A stretch of DNA of 9,680 nucleotides from JADJLQ01 sp034439915. Lineage in GTDB: Bacteria > Bacteroidota > Bacteroidia > Chitinophagales > Saprospiraceae. This document shows, piece by piece, positions 1 through 5,552 of the stretch. The stretch spans positions 1 to 9,680 of the forward strand of contig JAWXBI010000156.1 in the NCBI GenBank assembly GCA_034439915.1, given 5' to 3'. Position numbers and translations under genes: made by a program. Each line of letters starts with the position of its first letter. The stretch's first letter is position 1. The notes under the pieces are model-generated. The model had not been told where the DNA came from and ran no database searches. It saw only the letters and a program-made list of their open reading frames with translations.

Positions 1-92
1 GCGAGTTATCTTCTGGGTGTGCAGACAACTATAGTATTAACGATAAAGACACCGACTCATGTTATATGCCGGAAATTATTTTTTTAAAATAA
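1..92 (+). CDS. C-terminal end of a probable secreted protein (partial, 5' end outside window)
   Basis: The frame starting at base 3 is open from the window edge to a TAA at 90-92 and encodes 29 residues. They include GCADNYSINDKDTDSC, which resembles the Cys-bounded Asn-Tyr/Asp-rich motif (GCxDxxAxNYxxxAxxDDGSC type) frequent in extracellular proteins of Bacteroidota. The other two plus frames are a poor match: one hits a stop early, and the other is open to base 87 but reads as low-complexity hydrophobic residues. The gene would converge on the oxidoreductase, with 20 bp between the two stop codons, and its stop lies inside an AT-rich hairpin that could terminate both. The assignment rests on a short weak motif, so only the existence of a gene end is moderately likely and its function is unknown. 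Confidence 0.42.
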   Translation, partial: ELSSGCADNYSINDKDTDSCYMPEIIFLK

Positions 93-95
93 TTT
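73..95. terminator. AT-only hairpin between convergent genes
   Basis: AAATTATTTT (73-82) and its exact reverse complement AAAATAATTT (86-95) form a perfect 10-bp stem around a TTT loop. It lies 18 bp past the oxidoreductase stop on the minus strand and overlaps the stop of the putative plus-strand gene end. A run of T/A tracts in both directions fits a weak bidirectional terminator. The stem has no G-C pairs, so it would be less stable than a canonical intrinsic terminator. Confidence 0.45.
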
Positions 96-112
96 AATTT
101 GACCTGGAATCT

Positions 113-1201
113 TTATTTGTCCAGCATGACTACCTGACCTGTCCGGACCGATTCATCACAGGCAAAGGCTATTCTCAGGCTGTTGACGGCGTCCTGCATA
201 TGGTCCGTCAGGTCTGTATTTTCTAAAATGGACTTAAGGAAATACCGCTGTTCCCGATTGCACAATTCCTGGTGATCCGGTTCATCAGCCAGGTCGATCC
301 ATGTATCGGGGTGGATAAATTCATCCTTTTCATTCAAATCAGCCAGGTGATAGCGTAGGGATTCGGCTTTGGAGTGAGACTCAATGGACGCTGATTTACC
401 CGTTGCGCTTGCCTCTTTGGCAGCAATGGATACACAACCCTTTGGTCCGATTACGTCTTTCACAAAAAATGCCGTTTCACTGATCATCGGCCCCCAACCA
501 GCTTCATACCAACCCACGGATCCATCCTCGAAACGGATTTGCAATTGACCATAATTGTAATTGCCGGCTGGAATTTCTTCAGTAAGTCGTGCGCCTATTG
601 CATAGACCTGTACCGGTTTGCTCCTCGTCATCTGGCACATTACATCGATATAATGCACCCCGCAATCTACAATCGGGCTCAGACTTTTCATCAGGTTGCG
701 GTGCACCGTCCACATATAACCATGGCTTTGTTGATTCAGGTTCATGCGCATGACCAGTGGTTTACCCAACTGGTGTGCTAGTTCTACAAATTTTTCCCAG
801 GAGGGGTGATGTCGTAATATATAACCGACCACCAATTTTTTTTTGCCCTCTACTGCAGTCTTCATCACCCGTATAGCCCCGTCCACCGTATCGGCCAGGG
901 GTTTTTCAATGAAAACATGGCAACCCTGGTGCAGGGCTTTGATAGCAAAACGTTCATGGGTGTCGGGATAGGTGGATATGCATACCGCATCAGGTTGTGT
1001 TTGGTGCAGTGCGGTGTCGAAATCACTGAACAAGGCATAACCTCCACCCAGGTCTGCATTTAATTTTTCTTTGCTGTTTCCGGTCGAGACCAGGCCGCAG
1101 ATTTCAAAACCTTCGATGTGCTGATAGGCTTTGGCGTGGGAGGCTCCCATGTTGCCGCAGCCTACAACGAGGACACGGAGGGGCAGTTTATTATTAGGCA
1201 T
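113..1201 (-). CDS. Gfo/Idh/MocA family NAD(P)-dependent oxidoreductase
   Basis: This 362-residue cytoplasmic enzyme has the usual length of the family, which oxidises or reduces sugars, inositols and related compounds with NAD(P). The N-terminal Rossmann fold begins with RVLVVGCGNMG (residues 9-19), giving the GxGxxG dinucleotide loop. The family signature EKP is at residues 99-101, with Lys100 as the expected catalytic/cofactor-contacting lysine. The C-terminal alpha/beta domain carries GVHYID (181-186), the GxHxxD motif with His183 as likely catalytic base. The start at 1201 is the first ATG, directly before the Rossmann beta strand, and a TAnnTTTG box lies 30 bp upstream. No signal peptide is visible. 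It stands alone on its strand, with a repeat-rich spacer upstream. Family membership is secure, but the substrate cannot be read from the sequence. Confidence 0.97.
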   Translation of the reverse strand: MPNNKLPLRVLVVGCGNMGASHAKAYQHIEGFEICGLVSTGNSKEKLNADLGGGYALFSDFDTALHQTQPDAVCISTYPDTHERFAIKALHQGCHVFIEKPLADTVDGAIRVMKTAVEGKKKLVVGYILRHHPSWEKFVELAHQLGKPLVMRMNLNQQSHGYMWTVHRNLMKSLSPIVDCGVHYIDVMCQMTRSKPVQVYAIGARLTEEIPAGNYNYGQLQIRFEDGSVGWYEAGWGPMISETAFFVKDVIGPKGCVSIAAKEASATGKSASIESHSKAESLRYHLADLNEKDEFIHPDTWIDLADEPDHQELCNREQRYFLKSILENTDLTDHMQDAVNSLRIAFACDESVRTGQVVMLDK

Positions 1202-1230
1202 GATTTGAATTAATTATTTTTTGTTGATTC

Positions 1231-1238
1231 CAAAAGTA
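1231..1238 (-). promoter_or_regulatory. Bacteroidota-type -7 promoter box for the oxidoreductase gene
   Basis: On the minus strand this reads TACTTTTG, an exact match to the Bacteroidota sigma-factor -7 consensus TAnnTTTG, 30 bp before the ATG at 1201. That would give a leader of about 20-25 nt, normal for these bacteria. No convincing TTTG -33 element is seen about 19-21 bp further upstream (around 1258-1262), so the call rests on one box. Confidence 0.42.
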
Positions 1239-1284
1239 AACAAAAAATCAGGGTAAAGATCAGAAGCACTTCTTTGCCAGTTGA

Positions 1285-1403
1285 GGCGGGTGAAACCCCC
1301 TCTGTTTTGGAGGGGTGAAACCCCGGGAGTTAAACTCCGACTGGAAAGAATATAAATAGGTATCACCTCGATTTAGTCGGAGTGCAACTCCTCCGAAACG
1401 AAG
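1285..1403 (-). repeat. Composite palindromic repeat unit, inverted copy
   Basis: Read on the minus strand, this unit begins at 1403 with a version of the same start as the three plus-strand copies. It contains mini-palindrome GGAGT-NNN-ACTCC (1379-1391), an AT-rich spacer of about 37 bp, a second mini-palindrome (1326-1338), then GGGGTTTCACCCC (1312-1324). A fourth related hairpin, GGGT-NNN-ACCC, lies at 1288-1298. Here the two halves flanking the spacer are close reverse complements (GTCGGAGT... against ...ACTCCGAC). The unit could therefore fold as separate small hairpins or as one long hairpin. It lies upstream of the oxidoreductase gene and outside its promoter box. Confidence 0.8.
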
Positions 1404-1691
1404 ATAAACACTGTTATAGAGCCTCTTCAGGTAAAACAAATTTCCATTTGGTCTGGCAGACAATATGCAGATTGTTCGATCTGTAAGAAAAATTGTAAGG
1501 GCCGATGTGTGCAGGATCCAGGTTCAGATTGTGTTTGTATGTACCATTCCGAGCCTAATCTTCGTACAGCTGATGAAGCCAGGCTCCTTAATATTATTTT
1601 ACTCTCGCCAGAAATTGCAGAAGAATCGGTAGCCTTGGATCGGGCTAGTAAGTCGATCTCGGCGCAAAAACAGGGAATAAAATCCAATTAA
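1377..1691 (+). CDS. Possible small cysteine-rich protein or gene remnant
   Basis: This frame is open from 1377 (after a TAG at 1374-1376) to a TAA at 1689-1691. It has no ATG that could make a sensible start; the first usual start codon is GTG at 1509. Between 1473 and 1538 it encodes six cysteines spaced C-x2-C-x3-C-x3-C-x7-C-x-C (core CSICKKNCKGRC), before a charged, Glu/Ala/Ser-rich tail. Clustering of this kind suggests a metal site or disulfide-bonded peptide, or the remains of one. The 5' end of the frame runs into the inverted repeat unit, so a real start could have been lost when repeats inserted. An antisense frame (1427-1687) is equally open, so coding is uncertain. I do not recognise a family. 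Confidence 0.22.
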   Translation, partial: SECNSSETKINTVIEPLQVKQISIWSGRQYADCSICKKNCKGRCVQDPGSDCVCMYHSEPNLRTADEARLLNIILLSPEIAEESVALDRASKSISAQKQGIKSN

Positions 1692-1727
1692 ACGCAGGAA
1701 ATAATTTTCAAGCGGCTCAATTAAGTC

Positions 1728-1890
1728 TTCGCTGAGGAGGAGTTCAACTCCGACCGTAAAATATTAAAAATACAATGTATAAAATTGTGTCGGGTATAAC
1801 CCCCGGGGTTTCACCCCTCCTGAACGTCGGGTGGGTTAATGAATTTATTGAGTTTTCTTGTCTAAAACATTTCAAGTCTGTTCAAATACC
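1728..1890 (+). repeat. Tandem composite repeat, copy A (163 bp)
   Basis: This copy contains mini-palindrome GGAGTTCAACTCC (1739-1751), an AT-rich spacer, GGGTATAACCC (1792-1802), GGGGTTTCACCCC (1805-1817), and a roughly 70-bp tail containing ACGTCGGGTGGG and a T-rich segment. It is the most diverged of the three tandem copies in the spacer, but it keeps the whole hairpin order. Its left edge mirrors the inverted unit ending at 1403. Confidence 0.88.
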
Positions 1891-2039
1891 TTCGTTGAGG
1901 AGGAGTTAAACTCCGACTTGAAAATATCAATGTACAATCAATATAATTGTGTCGGGGTATAACCCTCCTGAACGTCGGGTGGGATAATAAATTTATTGAG
2001 TTTTCTTGTCTGAAAACATTTCAAGTCTGTTCAAGTACC
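1891..2039 (+). repeat. Tandem composite repeat, copy B (149 bp)
   Basis: This has the same order as copy A: GGAGTTAAACTCC (1902-1914), an AT spacer, GGGTATAACCC (1955-1965), and the tail. It lacks about 15 bp that contain the GGGGTTTCACCCC hairpin. The missing block is bounded in copy A by short ACCC direct repeats, which suggests a slippage deletion. Its spacer is identical to that of copy C over about 40 nt, implying recent duplication. Confidence 0.88.
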
Positions 2040-2185
2040 TTCGCTGAGGAGGAGTTAAACTCCGACTGGAAAATATCAATGTACAATCAATATAATTGTG
2101 TCGGGGTACAACCCCCGGGGTTTCACCCCTCCTAAACGTCGGTGGGTTAATAAATTTATTGAGTTTTGTTGTCTGAAAACCTTTC
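2040..2185 (+). repeat. Tandem composite repeat, copy C (about 146 bp)
   Basis: This copy holds GGAGTTAAACTCC (2051-2063), the AT spacer shared with copy B, GGGGTACAACCCC (2103-2115), GGGGTTTCACCCC (2117-2129) and a tail that breaks down after about 2185. The middle hairpin has an extended stem (GGGGT/ACCCC) compared with copies A and B, and a different loop triplet. The right border is approximate. Confidence 0.87.
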
Positions 2186-2259
2186 GGTGGGCTAGCTCAA
2201 TTTATCAAAGCCCATGAAAAGTACAAGCAGTGAGTTTAAAAGACGAATTTAATACTCGG

Positions 2260-2309
2260 TAAAACCTTCCAGATCTGGGCAGTTCGCCGATCAAGACCTG
2301 GAAGTTTTA
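2260..2309 (-). terminator. Long hairpin downstream of the quinoprotein gene
   Basis: Arms 2260-2276 and 2294-2309 are complementary apart from one bulged base and one G-T pair, giving a stem of about 16 bp with a 17-nt loop. It lies about 64 bp past the stop of the minus-strand quinoprotein gene. The outer stem ends in A/T tracts (TTTTA) that could serve as the U-tract. The tract is part of the stem rather than beyond it, so this is a plausible rather than classic intrinsic terminator. It may also act on plus-strand transcripts coming from the repeat array, where TTTTATTAG follows the stem. Confidence 0.5.
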
Positions 2310-2372
2310 TTAGTACAAGGTCTCGCTCTGCTATTCAAATTAACCATTGACTAAACGACATTGCATTCTAAC

Positions 2373-4541
2373 CTATCGACTTCCCTCCAAAGCAAAAGCC
2401 ATATACACATCAGCAGAAGCCGTCCCATTGCGATTGCCTCCTCCGGCAGCAATGATCACATACTGCTTACCCTTTACCTGATAAACCGAAGGAGTCGCAT
2501 ACCCTCCGGCAGATAATTTATAACTCCATAGTTCAGCCCCATTGCGGACGTTAAATGCTCGGAACATTTCATCCGCCGTAGCTCCAATAAAAACAAGTCC
2601 TCCGGCTGTGGAAACACAACCTCCAAAATTCTGAGTGCCGGTATTTGGAAAGCCTCTGTCTTTTAATTTAGGATAATATCCCAGGGGTACCTGCCATTTT
2701 AATTGCCCTGTTTTCATATCGACTGCATTTAAGGTACCCCAGGGAGGTGCTGATGCAGGAAATCCCTCCTGGTCCGTAAATATTTTATAACTCTTCAGCA
2801 CATATTTTTCGAGAGGTAATTTATGATTCATTTGCACCCGTTCAGTTTTTCCGGTCGCACTGGAATCGGGTTCATTCATCAGATAAGTTACCATGGCATT
2901 CAGATCAGGGGATGAAAATTGGGTGTGTGCTGGCATCAACCCCTTGCCCTGGGTAATTATTTTCGATAGTCCCTCTTTGGAATACCTTTTAGATAATCCC
3001 ATCAGGCTGGGCACAGCCTCGGTAGCCCCTTTGCGATCAGCCCCGTGACAATTGGAACAATTTAAAGCGTATACAATCTGGCCCCGGCTGGCGCCCTCAT
3101 GTTGCAAATCATCACCGGCTTCCGATGGCACCTTTTCCAGTTGATAAATCATGGGAAAATCATTGCAATTGGCAAATGCGGTTTGGCTTTGCGGGTCAAA
3201 CGAAATTCCGCCCCACAACATACCACCCCGGGTACCAGGCCTTCCAATGGTACCATTCAGGCTGGGGGGATCATACATACCCTGAGCGCGATATTGTCGC
3301 GTCTGTTGTTTTAAATAATTTCGTGCACTATCTGATAAAGTGGTCAGATCGGTGGTGTCCCATCCCTGTCCAGTCAACAGGATACCCTGGTTATAGGGTT
3401 GGGTGGCAAATGCCTGTTCACCGGGGATATCGGATGGGGGCACCGGTTTTTCCACGGACGGCAGCAGTGCCTCACCGGTGTTTCGATCCAATACGAGGAG
3501 TTCACCCATTTTTGTAGGTTGCAGCAGGACTTCGCGATCTTTACCCTGCCAATGGATATCGGCCAGGGTAGGGGCACAAGGCAGATCATAATCCCAGATA
3601 TCGTGATGGACCGCCTGATAATGCCATTTTCGAATTCCGGTAGCAGCATCCAAAGCGATGATACAATTTCCGAAAAGGTTAGCCCCGACACGGTTGGCCC
3701 CATAAAAATCATAAGTGGGAGACCCCGTAGATACATAAACAATACCCTTTTTTTCATCGAGACTCATGCCTCCCCAGTCGTTGGTTCCTCCATAGTTTTC
3801 ACCTTCGATCCAGGCCCAGGTCTCATAACCGTACTCTCCTTTTTGAGGTATGGTATGAAATATCCAAAGGAGGTTTCCTGTCGCAGCTTCATAAGCGCGG
3901 ATATGCCCAGGTGAAGCGTTGTATCCTTCGCCGGTAGCTGAGCCGATGATCAATATATTTTTAAACAGTATGCCGGGAGTGGTCACTGTAACAGAGAGTT
4001 TTGCCGTATCCTGACCCAGTCCTGCGCGCAGGTCTATCTTGCCCTGGTCGCCAAATGATTCAATCAGGGACCCGGTACGGGCATTTACGGCATACATATA
4101 TTTACCGGCAGGAAAAAATATATACTCCAGTCCCTTATCTTTCCAATAGGTCACCCCGCGATTAATACCGGAGGCCACTTCTTTTCCGGTAGGTTTATAC
4201 CTCCACAATTCTTTCCCATGGGTGGCGTCTAAAGCTATTAAATGGAGGGTAGGTGAAGTGAGGTAGACGGTGTTGCCGACGATGATGGGATTGCATTCGA
4301 TGGTGGTGCGCTGACCGCTGTCTCCGGTGTGGAAGGTCCAGGCAGGGGTCAATAGGTGGACGTTGGAGGTATCGATTTGTGAAAGTGATGAATATTGGAG
4401 GGCATCGGGGGATCCGCGATAGGTATCCCAAACCTCATACCGGTTATTACCACAGGAACAAAGGAGTACTAAACCGGCAATTTTAAAAAGGGAATAATTG
4501 AAATCAGGGCATGGATGGACGTTAACAAACATAATTACCAA
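2373..4541 (-). CDS. PQQ-dependent quinoprotein dehydrogenase with inserted cytochrome c domain, probable lipoprotein
   Basis: This 722-residue exported beta-propeller enzyme resembles membrane glucose dehydrogenase-type quinoproteins, which oxidise sugars or alcohols in the periplasm using PQQ. A hydrophobic segment (residues 21-28) ends in LCSC, so Cys30 is a likely lipidation site; Met4 is an alternative start. Propeller blades show repeated W-containing motifs such as GKELWRY (109-115). VHHDIWDYDLP (311-321) matches the active-site segment of the glucose dehydrogenase family, with Asp314 as the expected catalytic residue. A class I cytochrome c domain interrupts the propeller at about 485-558, with heme motif CSNCH (495-499) and a probable axial Met536 in GLMPAHT. 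The final blades follow (about 598-718), including STAGGLVFIGATAD. The heme would pass electrons from PQQ to the respiratory chain. Substrate is unknown, and PQQ dependence is inferred from family. It lies 145 bp downstream of the LytTR gene on the same strand and may be co-transcribed with it. Confidence 0.94.
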   Translation of the reverse strand: MVIMFVNVHPCPDFNYSLFKIAGLVLLCSCGNNRYEVWDTYRGSPDALQYSSLSQIDTSNVHLLTPAWTFHTGDSGQRTTIECNPIIVGNTVYLTSPTLHLIALDATHGKELWRYKPTGKEVASGINRGVTYWKDKGLEYIFFPAGKYMYAVNARTGSLIESFGDQGKIDLRAGLGQDTAKLSVTVTTPGILFKNILIIGSATGEGYNASPGHIRAYEAATGNLLWIFHTIPQKGEYGYETWAWIEGENYGGTNDWGGMSLDEKKGIVYVSTGSPTYDFYGANRVGANLFGNCIIALDAATGIRKWHYQAVHHDIWDYDLPCAPTLADIHWQGKDREVLLQPTKMGELLVLDRNTGEALLPSVEKPVPPSDIPGEQAFATQPYNQGILLTGQGWDTTDLTTLSDSARNYLKQQTRQYRAQGMYDPPSLNGTIGRPGTRGGMLWGGISFDPQSQTAFANCNDFPMIYQLEKVPSEAGDDLQHEGASRGQIVYALNCSNCHGADRKGATEAVPSLMGLSKRYSKEGLSKIITQGKGLMPAHTQFSSPDLNAMVTYLMNEPDSSATGKTERVQMNHKLPLEKYVLKSYKIFTDQEGFPASAPPWGTLNAVDMKTGQLKWQVPLGYYPKLKDRGFPNTGTQNFGGCVSTAGGLVFIGATADEMFRAFNVRNGAELWSYKLSAGGYATPSVYQVKGKQYVIIAAGGGNRNGTASADVYMAFALEGSR

Positions 4542-4639
4542 ATCACAAGATTCAAGAAAATGAGGAATTCAGGCCTTTAATTTAATATGTTTCAGGCACA
4601 GATACAGTATATCAGGAAGATATCCCCCTATTACCTTTC

Positions 4640-4653
4640 ATTTCAATTGAAAT
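4640..4653. promoter_or_regulatory. 14-bp perfect palindrome upstream of the quinoprotein gene
   Basis: ATTTCAATTGAAAT is its own reverse complement. It sits in the 145-bp spacer between the regulator stop and the quinoprotein start, about 100 bp ahead of the latter. It could be an operator, but AT-rich palindromes of this size can arise by chance and no clear TAnnTTTG box is next to it. Confidence 0.25.
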
Positions 4654-4686
4654 TTTATTTGATAATCACTGCTATTGTTTTAACCC

Positions 4687-5448
4687 TTAAATGTGAATTT
4701 TGACCGTTTGTTGCAAAACATCAATAAATGTTTCTTTTCTTCTCCGGGCTACCTGGATTTTGGTGCCGTCTTGCATGATAGCTAAACCACCATCTTCTTT
4801 CAGAATTTTTTTTACAAAACCGGTATTGACAATGTGCGATTGATGAAGTCTGAAAAAATATGGATGCGGAAGCATTTCTTCAAATTCTTTTAGGTTTCTG
4901 GCAGCCAGATGGCGTTCCCCATTGACCAGGTAGACAAAGGAATAATTGCCACAGCTTTCCAGTCGGCAAATTTCTTTGGTTTTAGCAAATACTGGTCCTT
5001 CACTGGTAGGCAGTGTGATCCGGTCAAAAATTTGTTCGGCGTTTGTTCTGACTAGATTTGAAAACAATTTCTCCTGATCGTATAGGTTCAATTTTTGTTG
5101 GGCTTTTTCAATAGCTACTGCCAATTCATCCGGATGAATTGGTTTTAGTAAATAATCAATGGCATTGTATCGAAAAGCTTTGACAGCAAATTCATCGAAC
5201 GCAGTGGTAAAAATCACCCGGATATTCATTTTGGGAATTCGGTCCAACAGGTCAAATCCAGTGCCATCCAACAGCTGAACATCGAGAAACAGGATGTCAG
5301 CATGTATCCTTTTTATCCAGTTTTGGGCTTCCGCTACACTGGCTGCCTCTGCTACAATTTCCGCTGACGGGTGATTTTGGAGAATCAAATTGCGCAGAGT
5401 GGCCCGGACGCCTGCTTCATCCTCAACAATCATTATCCTTAAATTCAT
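4687..5448 (-). CDS. LytTR-family response regulator transcription factor
   Basis: This 253-residue cytoplasmic DNA-binding regulator has an N-terminal receiver domain (about 3-118) with the acidic pocket Glu9/Asp10, phosphoacceptor Asp56 in ILFLDVQL, Thr81/Thr82 and the conserved Lys102 in YLLKP. A linker leads to a LytTR domain (about 140-248) with the expected features CRLESCGNYSFVYL, FFRLHQSHIVN and QVARRRK. Such regulators bind promoter DNA as dimers after phosphorylation. The gene is divergent from the histidine kinase, with 104 bp between starts, the usual arrangement for a cognate His_kinase/LytTR pair. The ATG at 5448 directly precedes the first receiver strand (LRIMIVEDE), so the start is secure. 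Target genes are not known; the downstream quinoprotein is a candidate. Confidence 0.97.
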   Translation of the reverse strand: MNLRIMIVEDEAGVRATLRNLILQNHPSAEIVAEAASVAEAQNWIKRIHADILFLDVQLLDGTGFDLLDRIPKMNIRVIFTTAFDEFAVKAFRYNAIDYLLKPIHPDELAVAIEKAQQKLNLYDQEKLFSNLVRTNAEQIFDRITLPTSEGPVFAKTKEICRLESCGNYSFVYLVNGERHLAARNLKEFEEMLPHPYFFRLHQSHIVNTGFVKKILKEDGGLAIMQDGTKIQVARRRKETFIDVLQQTVKIHI

Positions 5449-5494
5449 GATAAAACCAAGTGTAGTTGCCAGAGCAAAAGTCGTATTATATTCA

Positions 5495-5511
5495 GTTTAA
5501 TTTCCTTAAAC
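5495..5511. promoter_or_regulatory. Inverted repeat at the centre of the divergent promoter region
   Basis: GTTTAA (5495-5500) and TTAAAC (5506-5511) are exact reverse complements separated by 5 bp, in the middle of the 104-bp spacer between the two two-component genes. The position suits a shared operator, possibly for autoregulation. LytTR proteins more often bind direct repeats, so the link to this regulator is only a guess. Confidence 0.3.
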
Positions 5512-5513
5512 CA

Positions 5514-5521
5514 CAATTTTG
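5514..5521 (+). promoter_or_regulatory. Weak -7-like box for the histidine kinase gene
   Basis: CAATTTTG matches the Bacteroidota TAnnTTTG consensus at all fixed positions but the first and lies 31 bp before the kinase ATG. No TTTG element is seen at the expected upstream spacing. The box abuts the inverted repeat at 5495-5511, so a protein bound there could affect it. Confidence 0.25.
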
Positions 5522-5552
5522 ACTGAAATTCAGGGACTTTTTCAGATCAACT

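Larger units (their letters stand above)
1202..2372. other. Gene-poor spacer packed with palindromic repeat units
   Basis: This 1171-bp stretch between two minus-strand genes holds no securely recognisable gene. It contains the oxidoreductase promoter box (1231-1238) and one composite palindromic unit in minus orientation (1285-1403). A 323-bp unique segment with a cysteine-rich open frame follows (1404-1727), then three tandem plus-orientation copies of the composite unit (1728-2185), and finally a terminator-like hairpin (2260-2309). Several open frames cross the repeats but consist of palindrome translation (Gly-Phe-His/Thr-Pro-Pro runs) and look non-coding. Confidence 0.85.

Noticed and set aside
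1260..1463. Minus-strand open frame of 67 codons
   Set aside because: Its translation is largely the repeat palindromes (Gly-Phe-Thr/His-Pro-Pro runs), so it is a by-product of the hairpins.
1427..1687. Minus-strand open frame of 86 codons
   Set aside because: It lies antisense to the cysteine-rich frame, has no family resemblance, and has a Ser/Arg-rich composition typical of a shadow. It cannot be fully excluded as the real coding strand.
1735..1740. AGGAGG-type ribosome binding sites in the repeats (also at 1898 and 2047)
   Set aside because: They belong to the conserved hairpin flank, no suitable ATG follows, and Bacteroidota rarely use Shine-Dalgarno sites.
1947..2135. Plus-strand open frame of 62 codons
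   Set aside because: It begins at a non-ATG codon inside repeat copy B and runs through copy C; it is made entirely of repeat sequence.
1728..2185. CRISPR array
   Set aside because: The repeated blocks of about 150 bp include both hairpins and intervening sequence. There are no short identical repeats with unique spacers and no cas genes.
3125..3914. Long plus-strand open frames (up to 171 codons) inside the quinoprotein gene
   Set aside because: They are antisense to a secure gene with intact active-site and heme motifs, and have no recognisable domain.
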